Positions 43,152 through 55,019 of a stretch of 64,000 nt of DNA are shown piece after piece; the first letter of the stretch is position 1, and each line of letters begins with the position of its first letter. The notes beneath the pieces are model-generated. The model had not been told where the DNA came from. It saw only the letters and a program-made list of their open reading frames with translations, and searched no databases. The translations under genes and the position numbers were made by a program. The stretch comes from Amborella trichopoda (taxonomy: Eukaryota; Streptophyta; Magnoliopsida; Amborellales; Amborellaceae). The stretch lies in assembly GCF_000471905.2 (NCBI RefSeq), contig NW_006494789.1, positions 6,654,966-6,718,965 on the forward strand, given 5' to 3'.

Positions 43152-45600
43152 TGTAGGCACCCCATTTTAAATCTAGAAAATTCTGCGGTTTCTTGAACCT
43201 TTAGTATCATACTTAACCTAGAAACCCAAATCCATAGTTTACACAACCTATCTTGTGACCCGGAACCAATTTACCTACTCGGAACCCTTCAAAAACCTTG
43301 TTTTGACCCAAATTTTTTTAAATGCCCAGTTTTACAAAAAAAATCATTAAAAATAGTAAAAAAGTATATTTTGACCCAAATGTTATCTTGTAGCTTCACA
43401 AGAGGCTGAGGAACATATCAGGAAAGAAAATATTCAATTTGGAGCATTTTTTGTTTGTACGACAAGGAGCGTGCCGCCCAGGCGACACGACTCGTGGCTC
43501 CCAAATCCGTGCCCCAAATTTTGATATGATTGACTCGGGATTTGTGGTTACTAATATATATCCTTTCCAACAGGTCTTGGCCCTAGTATATCCCTTTTTC
43601 GTGGCTACTTACGGGCAAATGAAGTTCGAAACGAGAGAGAGACAGACTTCTTCTTGAAAGGCCGAAAACCCTAAGAACGAGTTAGCTTCAAAACCCTAGC
43701 CTTCTGAAACCCTAACATTAAGCCAAAATCCTAGATATCTAAGGCGTAATAGCCCTAGTTTTAGAACCATCTCTAGGGCACAACCACCCTGTACATCATA
43801 GATCTGCTGGTCAACATTCGGATCAGAGAGGCAAAGAGGACGCTGGTGGTGATACAAGCGAGCCCTCGAAGGCTTGGGATTCCCAAGCCATCTGGCCCTA
43901 TTTTTTATCCTTTTATTTATTTTTGTACTACTTTAATTTTATTTTGATCTTATTTTGATTATTTTTCTTAAAAAATCATGTTTTGGATGCTTTGGATCAT
44001 GCTGCCTCTGCCACAGATCTGAGAGCAGATCTGCTCCTTTCTAGATAGATCTGACCTCATATATGAATTTGATTTATCCCAATTTCTTTCATTTTCATCA
44101 TTTTAAGTTGTTTGATCCAACAAATCTTCATTTTCAGATCTGTCAGATTTTGCATCATAAACAGTTTGGAGCCCAACGTGGGGAAATTCGAACTTGATCC
44201 AAGCGTCAAAATACAATTCTTACTCATGGTACTTCACTGTTATCAGTCACAAAAGGTCCTAGAAGTGGGCAATAAAAATCCTGATTATTCTGGGCGACAC
44301 CAAATGTGCTGCTTGGGCGACAACACTCATGCTTAGATCCATGGCGACACTCCCCATGTCGCCCAAGATTCAAATATTTTATAATATTTTGAAAATTTTC
44401 ATATATATCTTCTAGGCTATCTTTTATGACTTTTCACAAAATTTTAGGTCAAAATAAAATTTTTAAAAATACAAAAACAATATTTTACTGTTCTATCTGC
44501 ACTATTTTTCTTTACTCTGTTTTAATTTATTTCATCATAAGTAATTTTTTTCATGTTTCTTCAAGTTTAAAGTAGTCTTATTTAATCAATATTAACAAGA
44601 AAAAAAATAAATAATAAATAATAAAAATAATGTTTTTGGGCAACACGAGGCATGTCGCCCAGGCGACACTGGCTGTGCCGCCCAGGCGACACGGCCCATG
44701 CCCCCCAGTCCCAAGGTGAAACGCCCTCTGGTGCCCCCCATCTCCCAAGCCTGAATTTTTTGAAAATTTTCAAGCCTGGTCCAGGGACTCTCTTGTGACT
44801 GTTCAAAAACTTTTAGAGCAAAATAAAATTTTTAAAAATGGAAAAAATGTAGTTTGGTTGATACAGGTCGGTTATATTTATTGTTCCTCTATTTCAATTT
44901 TTTTCAATTTTCTTTCATCAAAAATTTTGATTTTTCTGCCTCTGCAAGTTTCTATAGCCCTTTTTCTTCAAGGTTGAGAGAAAAATAATAATAATAATAA
45001 ATGGTTTTTTGGGTGACAAGACCCGTGCCGCCCTATCACAGAGGTTCCAAAAAATTTCTGGGACCCACAGGCTTATTCTAGAGCTTTTGGCTTCTTGTCC
45101 ACCAAATTTTAGTTTAAAATAAATTTTTTAAAAATATAAAAAAAGATTTTGCCTCAGATAAGTCTGTCTTGCTCCAGACTTTTTCTTTTTTATTTTAGTT
45201 GGTTAATTTTGACTGAAACCATGTTTTCCCTACATTCATCATGCTTAGTTTAACTTTGTTTCATCCAAAAAAAAAGATTAAAAAATTAAAACGTGAAAAA
45301 TACTTCGAGGGCTGCTCGTGCCCTCCCTGAACTGTGTTCTGTTCGAGTCACCTTGACCCGAGCCTCACTCGAATTAGCATGGATTGTGCATGGTCTCATT
45401 GTTCTGAGTTTGCCTTCCTAGGGGTTGCTTACTCCTCCTACTAAACTGTGCTTCAAGCGAGTTTTGCCTCGAAGCGCACATCGCTAAGCACAATCAGTGC
45501 TGAGCGCTCACTTATTTCCTTTCTTGTTTTGTGTGTGTTGTGTGCTTGAATTTATTTTAATTGCATGCTTCTTTACATACTCTAGCACACAGCCGATAGG
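43152..45600 (+). mobile_element. Ogre-like LTR
   Basis: It begins TGTAGGCACCCC and is AT-rich with islands of GGGCGACAC/GTGTCGCC. The same first ~400 bases are at 61683-62060. The right end is set loosely, before ACAGCCGATAGGGAGTGCCC. I could not find a convincing primer site. Confidence 0.5.
44285..45290 (+). repeat. ~360-bp tandem repeat in Ogre-like LTR
   Basis: Three degenerate units begin near 44285, 44638 and 45005. Each has a GC-rich box with GGGCGACAC or TGTCGCCCAGGCGACA, then AAAATTTTC, a block ending AAAATAAAATTTTTAAAAAT, and a T-rich block with TTTCATCA and TTTCAAG. A further half unit with the palindrome is near 43470, and another at 62000-62160. Confidence 0.65.
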
Positions 45601-45944
45601 GAGTGCCCAGGAAACCAACAAACAAATATTTCAAAAGCCCCAAAAATCTGTGTTAACCGCATGACCGGAACCTAGCTTTGAGAGTCAAGGCGGTTGGGAT
45701 TCGTGTAACTTTAACTGTGAGCGCATCTTCATAATCCTTTCCATCAAAGAAACTCCATGTATAGTAGGACCTGCGTAACAACTTATAACAGGAGGCCAGG
45801 TCATATTTCGAGACCCATATCAACTTAGCCTTATTTCAATAGTTAGGAGCCCACTCTCAAGCCAAGCCTACCTATAATCAATCTAGGTCAAACTTTTTCA
45901 TGTGCTGCTTGCTTATTCCTCTTTGGTTAATCTTATATCTCAGT

Positions 45945-46480
45945 CAGGACCCGCTTTTGGTCCGAGTTGAACCCTCAGGGTCCAAGTCCAGACTAGTTCT
46001 CAGCCTAGCCCAGGTCCAAACCAGGTTCACACCCAGGTCCGTACCTAGGCCCCCTCTTGGTCCGAGCTGAAGGCTCGTTCCTAGTTCATCCTTGTTCCAG
46101 TCATCAAAACTTTTTGGGTCCAAGTTCAGGCTTATACCCAACCTAGCCAAGGTCCGAACCAGAATCACACCTAGGTCCGAATCTAGGCCACCATTCGGTC
46201 TGAGCCAACGGCTCATGCCTAAACTAACTTTGATCCAGTCCGGGTCCACACCTGGTCTGAGTATCACAACTCTCTTTGTCCAAGCCCTGGCTTGCACCCA
46301 ACTTAGTCAAGGTCCGAACTAGGCTCACACCAGATCTGAACTTAGACTCATACTCATCTAGTCGAGGTCTTAGTTTAGGTTCTAGCATAGGTCTAAGCTC
46401 AGAGTTACCTCTAACACTAGATTAGGCTTACCGTAGTTCTGGGTTCAAACCAGAACCCATTGAGCTTAACGGGTTTCATC
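45945..46480 (+). repeat. ~135-160-bp tandem repeat before gag
   Basis: Three to four degenerate units share CCTAGCCCAGGTCCAAACCA then TCACACCCAGGTCCG (46006, 46141, 46300) and TTGGTCCGAGCTGAAGGCTC (46055, 46195). The 117-residue minus-strand frame at 45944-46297 (LGPRGGLGTDLGVNLVWT repeats) is the shadow of this array. Confidence 0.7.
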
Positions 46481-46581
46481 CAGTCTAGTCTTAGCTTAGA
46501 TCTTAGTTAGGGTTTTACGCCTAGAGATATAGTAGGTCTACTATGAGGCGTTGAGTCTAGATCTCACCAAGTCTAGGAATT

Positions 46582-47443
46582 ATGACCCAAGATCATGGCA
46601 GAGCAAAGTCCAACCCTATGGCCCCAGGTCAGTCTAGATCCAGAGAACCTAGTCAGCTCGGGAGGCACCGTCATAGTGCTCACTCACAAATCATCAATAG
46701 CACTCCTGTCAGTGAGCCAACTCTCGACCCACATAGAACCAAACCTAGCCGTCTGAGTCACCTTCAAGGCCACCCTCTAGAAGTCACGAGCCAACAGGTT
46801 GGTAAGGCTCATAATATCATGAATAGTCAAGGGGTGAGGCCAGGGGCAATCCTCCAAGACATAGGGGTCAACCTCAAATCCAGTCGACACAACAAGAATA
46901 AGGCCCCGACCCAAATCTATGAGTCAGCCAATCTCAGCCATGTGAACCCCGATGGTCAATTAGCATCCCAACATTCTAGTTTTGGCAATCAACCAGTTAG
47001 TAGGCAAGTGGGGTTACATACAACTAGTGAAAGTCTACCCAAGCAACCCATCGCAAGTAAAGATCATGGTTTTGACCTAACTCTATAAAGACAACCCTAA
47101 AGTGTGTGCATACTTTCAAGATCTGCTGAATAGAGGGTACACCATCCAGCATACTAAATCTAGGAAAGTCAGGTCAAAAGCTCAAGTCATAGGCCAAGTC
47201 CAACATTTTGGCTCAAACCAGAATAATCCTAAGGCTGTTAGCCTACTAATCCAACCCACTACGGGCCAGGGGTCTAGTTCTAATCATCTCTCCAGCCCAA
47301 GACTACTTAGAGGGCTGACTCCCTCTAGCAGTAGTCATGGAATTCCTTCACCCTTTCAGTTCAGTGCTGGGGCAAGAGAATACCCTAACCCTAGGGATAG
47401 ATCATCCAACCATGGTCAGGGTCAGGTAGACCTAGCCGCCTAA
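46582..47443 (+). pseudogene. Q/S/H/N-rich frame ahead of gag core (Ogre-like)
   Basis: Two neighbouring frames (168 and 113 residues) are rich in Gln, Ser, His, Asn and Pro (PSQLGRHRHSAHSQIINSTP, RSSNHGQGQVDLAA). They have no catalytic motif and no membrane segment. The position suggests the disordered N-terminal part of gag or the extra ORF of Ogre. The function is not recognised. Fossil. Confidence 0.45.
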
Positions 47444-47779
47444 GGTCAGAGGTCTAGTCGTTATAACAGCTTGAGTCATCCTTCCCAATTAAGTGGTGAT
47501 CCTATCTTGCAGGCCTCCTTACATGGCCAAGCTATGCAACCTCCTAGTAATGGATATGCTCTGACCAGATTCAACTCAGGTGAGTCGACAAGCTGAGAAC
47601 CGGCACATCAACACATTTCTCAAGCTCAGTCATTGGGGCAACCAGCTACATGGGCCCAACAACCGGTTCATACGAGTCACATACCACAAAATCAGGTTCA
47701 ATAAACCATATAACTGAGTCAGCTCACAGCTACAATGATAGCTCAATTCGCTCGTGTGAAACACCTTCTAAGAATCTTT

Positions 47780-48755
47780 AGAGAAAATGGGAATATGGGA
47801 TTTCTCAACTCCTAAGGATTATGTACAAGAAATTCTAGGAAACCTAAAAGATCTACCAGTGGGGTTTGTGATGCCACAGTTCAGAAACATATTTTCAGGG
47901 AAAGAGGATCCTGAGGCACACATCAACGACTACTTATTGATGGTCCACACACTGTGAGTCCGACCCAACCCACTTAAGGTCATGTTCTCGCATAGCTTAA
48001 AAGAAGAACCCTTGATGTGGAACCGAAGATTCATGAAGGACGACCCTCAAGAAATTCCTAACGAAATGCTCAGTCAATTTTCCTCCCGCTATAGTGGAGG
48101 AAGGGCAAAACCCGTCACCCTTGGTGAGTTAACTTCCATCAAATAGAAATCGGACGAGTCTCCTTCTTTGTTTATAACCAGATTCAAAGAGGCTGCTATG
48201 AGAGTCATTGAAAATTCACTCCCTGAAGCCGCGAAGGTAAGCATAGCATTAGAGAACATGACTCCAGAATGTGTCACGTTCTTTAGTGTGGGGGAAGTCC
48301 CTTACTCATTTGATGTCATGCTTGAAAGAATATTATGATATGACCGCTCCAAGGAAGATAAAGTTGCAGATGAAAAACCCACTCAAGAAGGAGAGGTGAA
48401 CATGATCAAGAAAAGCAACCCTTCTGCAAGCCATTCATAAGGAAAGATTAAAACTCATTCTACCACATGGAGAATGCAGACTTCTACACCAAGGGAATTC
48501 ACTCTCATTGATGAGCCTATGACCGATGTCATGAAGAAGTTGCTTAATTCAAGGCTCATAGAATTATCGATAGCAGCTAAGATTCCTCCTTTACATGGAA
48601 GCGATCCATCTCAATGGTGCGATTGGCATCAAAATTATGCCCATAGCACGGATGAATGTCGAGCTTTCAGACACAGAACTCAAGATCTCATTGATAACAG
48701 CATAATAAGCTTTGAAAAGGAGATATTAATGGTAAGGAGGAATAAAAAACTCTAA
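47780..48755 (+). pseudogene. Gag remnant, Ogre-like
   Basis: The core shows GFVMPQFRNIFSGKEDPEAH and NDYLLMVHTL, the F.G..DP..H...Y motif of retrotransposon gag, then SQFSSRYSGG and SPSLFITRFKEAAMRV. The C-terminal block (48474-48755, 93 residues) has REFTLIDEPMTDVMKKLL, SQWCDWHQNYAHSTDECRAF and HRTQDLIDNSIISFE. This C..H...HST.ECR.....QDLID block is typical of Ogre and related Tat gags. Broken fossil. Confidence 0.75.
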
Positions 48756-49572
48756 ATGTCTCAACAAAGAATACCGATGTCATCCTGATTAACTCAAAAG
48801 AATCACAATTTGTGCCCAAACCCAAAGAACATCTACAAAGGCCTTGGAGGACAAGAAGAAATCAATTGGAAGGTCCAGTAGATCAAGAACAAAGCGAGCA
48901 TAACGTCACTCAGGAGTTAATGACTAAGGATACTCAAGATCAAAGCAATGAGGATGATCTTAGCTCCAAGCCCACAACCGAAAGAAGGGGAAAAGAAAGG
49001 GGTATCGCACATGGAATTCCACTCTAAGATAGACTCCCAAATGTGGCACGAGAGACCCCGTCATCAAGAGTCACACTAGGGCATATGAACCCTTCAAGCC
49101 GTACTTCCAAGTTAACATAATAAATGGTTCATACGTGTGCGGCAACGAATCAAACTCGCAAGAGGAATATGAACTCGAGCATAAGCCCAGCCAAGGTTTT
49201 GAAGCTATGAACTCTCAATCCCATGACGACAAGAAAAACCTTAAGTCTGGGATAATAATTCGTGAGGGGGCAAATGAACAAGTGCTAAAAAGAAGCCCTT
49301 CATCTTAAAACCTTGACGACCCACCTAAGTGGGTTCAATATGATGAGGATGACATTTCAGAAATTGATGTGATCCAGATACACGAGAAGGGATCATCTTC
49401 CAAACAAGGGGTCAACACCCCCAAAGTCTTCTATTACGCTTCCAAACAACTGGCCAACACCTAAAATATTAAAAGAAGATGAACCGTTAGATTTTCTAAG
49501 GGGCCCACCTAGGCCACCTTCACTAGACTTCTTGGCCAACCCACCTATATGGGATGAGGAGCCAAGATCAGA
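48756..49572 (+). pseudogene. Region after Ogre-like gag (protease area)
   Basis: The open part at 48812-49027 is charged (QLEGPVDQEQSEHNVTQEL). Beyond it coding-like fragments remain, such as LRGPPRPPSLDFLANPP and PPKVFYYASKQLANT-like wording. No clear protease motif was found. By position it is the gag-protease connector. Confidence 0.35.
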
Positions 49573-51082
49573 TGTGACAACCCAAACGTTTCTCGGCTAG
49601 TTAGAATACCTGGCTGGCTAAGGAGGGAAGAAGTTGTTCCAGAGCCGGATGGATTGAGCACCATCGGCTGGGTAGGAGTGAGAGTCCAGCACCGGCTGGA
49701 GCTAAGTAAAGCGGCCAGCGTCGGTTGTGTTGTCCAGTGTAGGAAGGAGGCCAAAGTCGGCTGTGTTGAGGGTCAGCGCCCGTTGTGTCTGACATGCATG
49801 AGTTGGGTGTGAGACTTGTTTGATGCATGCTGATGTGAGTGTCACTTTTCTAGACTTTTGAACCCCTTGGTGACACTTGGCCAGGCATCCCAAACATGAG
49901 AGTACTTAAGCCTCTTCTCTCACGCACGCCCCTCATTCTTACCTCTCTTTCTCTCTCTCTAAGACACAAAGTGGAAGAGTGACTTTGTGAGCAGCCACTG
50001 TTGGGAGGGTGAGAGCTGTGAGCAAAGGTTTGAGGAGGCCCCATTGTTAATTAAGTAGATCCATTACCCTTGTATTATAGTCATGGGAATGCATGGAAAC
50101 TTAGACACGTGAATGAGCAATAGAAGTGTATGCAATGTTGAAAAACCTTACACCTTTTTCAATGGAAATTTGGGGCTTCTGTTCCATAATAATGTTGAAT
50201 GTAAGAATGGAGTTGTGATTCTAAGATTATGTAAGAAATCCATGTTATGTGTATTCACATTGTGAGAGAATGGAGGTTATCATGTTCTTCATTATGAAAT
50301 GATGGCTATGGAAGGCATTCTTGACTCCTGTTAAATGAAACTATGAAATTCTAGGAATATGAGTTTTTTGAATGAGGCTTTTGAATAGCCAAATGGATTC
50401 GAACTGACCTCAAAAGACCATTGTTGGACTGAGTAAAATATTTTTTTTTTCCCACTATTGAAATTATTTTTAAAAATGATGTTATATTTCAAAATGAGAA
50501 GGTATGTCACGGTGGACTGTTTTTCTGTATTTGTCATTAATACTACTATCTTCATCTATTTTAACTAACCAAATGACGTCCATTTTTGGCAAACCACAGC
50601 CATTTGAAAGATATTTGAATGGGTTGAAATTCTCTTTAGATGGAAAATTACGCTTCATTTTATGAAGGTATGTTACTGACTGTGGACAGTTTTAAAAAAG
50701 CACAGATTTAATGCCTCTAATGTCACTGAATTTGATTAACTAAAATGTAACCATTTTAGACCAAATCCCGGCCATTGGAACCAATTGCGAGTCATATTTA
50801 ATTCACATGTTGCGCACGTTTCAAGGTTCCTTCTTGATTTTGAACATAGGAGGAGTTTCAAAGACATGTTACTGTCTTCACTGCACAACAGATTTTAGAC
50901 TAAGTGTCCCTGTTTTTTGGTTCTTTTGAGGGGTCAAATAAGGTCCAAATGTACTCAAACCACCCTACTTGAAAGATAGTTGTGTCTAATATAAAATCTA
51001 TTTGGAACTATCATCAAATTCCAAATGGAACAAAATCTATAGCCTTGTTTTGACATGGATGTCACTGTCTGAATTTTTAGAA

Positions 51083-51530
51083 AGCGTGACATAGATACTC
51101 TAATTTTGTTATATGAGCTCTAATTCTGTTATATGAACTCTGATTCCGTTATAAGAGCTTTGACTATTGTTATATGAACTCCGATTCTGTTATCTGAACT
51201 TTGATTCTGTTATATGAACTTTGATTCTGTTATATGAAATTTGATTCCGTTATATGAACTCTGACTTCGTTATATGAACTCTGATTCTGTTATCTGAACT
51301 CTGATTCTATTATATGAACTCCGATTCTGTTATTTGAACTCTGATTCTGTTATATGAACTTTGATTATGTTATAAGAGCTCTGATTACTATTATATGAAC
51401 TCTGATTCTGTTATCTGAACTCTGATTCTGTTATATGCACTCTGATTATGTTATCTGAACTTTGATTCTATTATATGAACTTTGATTCTGTTGGAAGAGC
51501 TCTGACTTATGTTATATGAACTCTGATTTT
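51083..51530 (+). repeat. 20-bp minisatellite in Tekay-like LTR
   Basis: About 22 copies of TTATATGAACTCTGATTCTG with few changes, period 20. It is AT-rich and lies at the place where the sister LTRs carry a 52-bp (31995) or a 47-bp (41395) repeat. Confidence 0.95.
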
Positions 51531-51607
51531 GATCGCTACACAATGGATCCTCCATTGGTAGTGAGCCCTGTGATTCTCTATGTGTGAGCATGGACTTGCC
51601 ACACAAT

Positions 51608-51628
51608 TATATATATATATATATATAA
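51608..51628. repeat. (AT)n microsatellite
   Basis: About ten AT dinucleotides inside the Tekay-like LTR, just right of the 20-bp array. Confidence 0.9.
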
Positions 51629-53025
51629 TAGTTCAACATCTTCTAGTTGTGAGAGAGTAAGAGGGCATTGTCTTGCAAGGCCTCAGCCTATCGAAAACCT
51701 CAAAGTGCGTTGGAGATGTATGCATGAGTGAGGACATTACAAAGTAGGGTCTCTACTTGTCATTGTCCTCCCTCCTGAATGAGGGTAGAAGTCACAAGCT
51801 CAGGATTGGCTTAGCCTGATCACTGTAGCTTCTACTTCGGGAGTTAACTACTCTGCTCTGCTTGTCTTAATTCTGTAGTCTAAAAGGTTACCTGACTGTA
51901 ACTGTGATTTGCAAGTAATGCTCCGTTAATTGATTTTGATTCTTTTATATGCCCTTTTTGTGCACTCTGATATGTGACCTTACCCTGTAAGACAAAATAC
52001 GATTTCAAATCAACTATGAGCATATTAACGTGTATATACTGATAGTCAGGAAAGCAAGGGTAGTGATCTTCTTACTAGGCTTTTAGCTCATTCCATCTTA
52101 ATTTCATAACTATAGAGTGAAGGGTTGTGGCAGTTGTGCTTAAGGTGGATGGCAGTTTTTGAGGGCCTGAAGCCTAAAATCGAAAAGTTTGAGAAGCCGT
52201 CTTCTGAAGACTTTCGCAGTATGTTTTGGTGATTTTTTGTGATATGATGTATTCCTCATTTTGTATATCTTTTGGGCCAATAGTGCCTTAACGATCTTGT
52301 AAAGACTTTGATTTGGGAATATCTGACAGAGAAACTGGATGAGGGACAGAATTGTCCTATGAGGTAGACGAAGGAGGATGTCGGGAAGGTACATCATCAG
52401 AGTGATGGGAATTGACCTCATGGTTAGCCGCCAGGCGTTCCTTGTCAATACAATCATTCTTCTGTCCTCAAACTTGTTCATATGATCGTCCTGCGTCTGG
52501 CTGGGCTCACATACGACCATTACACTGACTGTTTCACTATGGGGGTTGACGTTAGTGGCAACAGAGGGTTTGCAAGCTTGATGGGTTGTACATGGTAGGT
52601 CAATCAGTAAGGGGTCAACATACCCTCACTGAACTCGACTTTTGTACACAAATCGCATTGGACAGGTTCTTGATGGTCTTGGGACCGGGGCTGAGGAGTC
52701 AGTTCATGACGGTCTTGGGACCGTGGCTATTGAGTGGCTAGGTCTTTTTCTGCGACAGTAAGCACAACACAGGGCTCATTGAGCTCTTCTTCAGGCTTCA
52801 TCATCTCAAGGGGGTAGAAGGGATTCAGGTCGTCAAAATTGGTTTTTTTGACTTCCTTGGTCACCTCCCTAGTAGAAATTCATAGACCTGCATCATGTTT
52901 AGGATTGAGGTTTTGATGGACCTCGCGTCAAAACTGCGACCTAGGTCGCGGCAAGTTAACTCTTCTCGCACATGTGAGAGTTATCTCTATCAGGTGCGGC
53001 AATGGATGAGGCCTAGGAATTGGAG

Positions 53026-54015
53026 TCATCTTGGGCCGAGGATCTTCCGTGAGGTCCATGCCCCGAGCTCTCTTATGAGCTCCAGAGACATGACAAAAGT
53101 GTTGAGGCTGGTCCAAGATGGTACTCTTGGGGAAAACCTTCGAGTACCAAGGCTGGAGGTGCTTGCTCCATGAAGGAGGAGTAGGCAGGAGCAGGGTCGA
53201 CTCATGAGGAGGCTTAAGTCGAGGATAAGGGGACGTCTGAGATGACGACGCGTGTGCTCCCCTTGAAGAAAGTTTATAGGAGACCTAAGGATCAACTCAG
53301 GCTCGTGCAAGTGATCTAGCCTTAGGAGGCCGAGAACTACAAGCAGGTGTTTGTAAGAAAATAGGCGCAGGCCTGCCCCTTACTAGGTGTGCTTGTGTGT
53401 GCTTGAAGAGGAGGATGAGAAGGTCGTCTCCTGTGTATTTGGGTTGACGCTATAACGGCATTGCCCCGAGCAGTGAGCTGCACACGAATGGCATGCACAA
53501 GATCTTGCCTTGGAAGGTTCGATCTTGAACACGGTTTCAAGGCAACAGAAGGGTTGCCATGAGGTGTGACTCGAGTGGGTGACCCACGAGCCTTGTGGTG
53601 TGTGTGAGGGGTGAAGACCATAGGGTTTCTACCTTGAAGTGTTGAGCCTCTAGGGATAGAGACCAATGGCACAGAAATATGGGTGTAGCCTTATGGCGAC
53701 CAACAGAAGCAACGACAGCTTGCTTGTCTTTGTGGAAAGGGACCGAGCAGCCTTCCGACGTACCTCACAAATACAACTGGCAATTGACTTGCCAGTTGCT
53801 GGGTGCATGCTGTGTGGGGCAACATAAGTGTCGCCCATGCAAGGTGCCTTGGTGGAGTTTCCAATAGAGCAAAGAGATGGGGAGTGAGGGACCTTCAAGT
53901 CCCTCCTCACACAAATCCAGGTTAAGACCTGGGAGCTAGACAAGGGGTCTTTGCTCAAGAGAATGGTCGGGAATGACGTTGAAGGACCTTTTTCCCTAGG
54001 GACACTCTTGAACAA
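53026..54015 (-). pseudogene. Leader ORF region of Tat piece
   Basis: The frame at 53650-54015 has CVRRDLKVPHSPSLCSIGNS and YVAPHSMHPATGKS. The frames at 53337-53672 and 53026-53310 continue the region. It is the closest relative of 18557-19581. It sits between primer site and gag. Confidence 0.55.
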
Positions 54016-54132
54016 GGGGATAACAAATCCCCGATCTAGTAAATGAGTTACAGAACCCAGCAGTCATAAGTGAATGTGAAAAAGGAATGAAAGCAGTTAA
54101 AGAAGAAACTAGCCAAACAACAACGATTCAAC

Positions 54133-54163
54133 TAAGGGGTAATAAGTCCCCAGTGGAGTCATC
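54133..54163 (-). other. Primer binding site, degenerate
   Basis: The minus strand reads TGATGACTCCACTGGGGACT, then TATTACCCC. It follows the LTR end CTAATCAGCT, as at 19741. Confidence 0.65.
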
Positions 54164-55019
54164 AAGCTGATTAGGTGCCTCGATCTCTCCGTTCAGATCC
54201 CTGAAGGATCGAGCGGCACACGTCTCAGGTTTCGGGAGAGACTCAGGGCATTTTTGAGATCGCTCTCTCAAGAACCTCGTTCGAAAATGGGGGTAGGTGT
54301 TACCAACTGGTGAGAGAGGAATTTAAAGGTGGGTTCGGGACTTACTCGGGCTGACTCACATAGGCGCCCTATTAGATCATGAAGAAAGCCTCCCAAGTAA
54401 TGAAACTGGTTTGGAATCGCCTCCCTTGGCTCTTATTCTTCTTATTTTCTACTTTCCTGCAATCACACACATATATGGCAAAGGTTATAGAATTGGTGGG
54501 TCAGACCTCACCCTTTTCCTATTTGATGATCATATGCAAGTATGCATATTCAAAAAGAAGAAAGAAAGGCAGGGGGAGAGAAGAATCGACTAAGGGAGAA
54601 GATCAGAGCAGTGACTAGGCTGGTGGATAATTGGTGTAACGTGGTAGCGAAAAGGGCTCGATAATTGAGACCGGCTCACGGGATTGCTATTAGACGCTAT
54701 TGCCAATATTGACTAGGTAAGCACGATGGTCGATCTGTCATGACAGTAAAGAGGGCCAAGCTAACCTGGCGCAACAACATTACGACTAGCTGATAGGACT
54801 GCCATGAGATGCTAACCTCAATCCCTCTTGATCGAATGAAAGAATAGCAGAGGAATGGTTCAAGAGAAATAGGGAATGGATGGAAGGAGAGAGAAGAAGG
54901 AAGAGAGGAGGGAGAAGAAGGAAGAGGAGATGCAATTGGTGCTAGACATTTCCGCCTATTTTAGGAGATGGGAGAAAAAGGAAGTAGTTGGCATTAGAGG
55001 GGGAAGTATTGTCGTGTCT

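Larger units (their letters stand above)
43152..49572 (+). mobile_element. Ogre-like Gypsy element: LTR, leader, gag, part of pro
   Basis: It starts TGTAGGCACCCCATTTTAAA. A second start of the same LTR is at 61683 (TGTAGACTCCCCATTTTAAA). The LTR runs to roughly 45600 and holds the ~360-bp repeat. Then come a ~150-bp tandem repeat (45945-46480), a Q/S/H-rich frame (46582-47443), the gag core (47780-48450) and the gag end with CDWHQNYAHSTDECRAF (48474-48755). The GHST.ECR....QDLID gag end is of the Ogre type. It ends at 49572, where an LTR beginning TGTGACAACCC adjoins. RT, integrase and a second LTR are not present. Broken many times. Confidence 0.65.
49573..52318 (+). mobile_element. Tekay/Del-like LTR, second subfamily
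   Basis: It starts TGTGACAACCCAAACGTTTC and follows the 30078-33345 LTR block by block: TTGGTGACACTTGGCC (49870), TC-rich leader (49935), GTTAATTAAGTAGATCC (50046), 20-bp array (51083-51530), GATCGCTACACAATGGATCC (51533), TTGTCTTGCAAGGCCTCAGC (51670) and ATAACTATAGAGTGAAGGG (52105). It stops at about 52318 where a Tat piece (-) begins. No internal domain is attached. Confidence 0.7.
52319..55005 (-). mobile_element. Tat-type piece: LTR end, primer site, leader, gag start
   Basis: The minus strand matches 17925-20560: LTR end (55005-54168), primer site (54163-54133), leader (54015-53026) and gag start (52520-52319, SQTQDDHMNKFED). It starts abruptly at 52319 inside gag and stops at about 55005 inside the purine-rich LTR leader. 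Both borders are junctions with Tekay-type sequence of the opposite orientation. Fossil. Confidence 0.75.

Noticed and set aside
43152-43700. Possible solo start of a DNA transposon from the AT-rich, palindrome-bearing sequence
   Set aside because: The TGTAGGCACCCC start, the second copy at 61683 and the Ogre-like gag downstream fit an LTR better; no terminal inverted repeat was found.
45944-46297. 117-residue minus-strand ORF as a gene
   Set aside because: It is the shadow of a ~150-bp tandem repeat in the Ogre-like leader.
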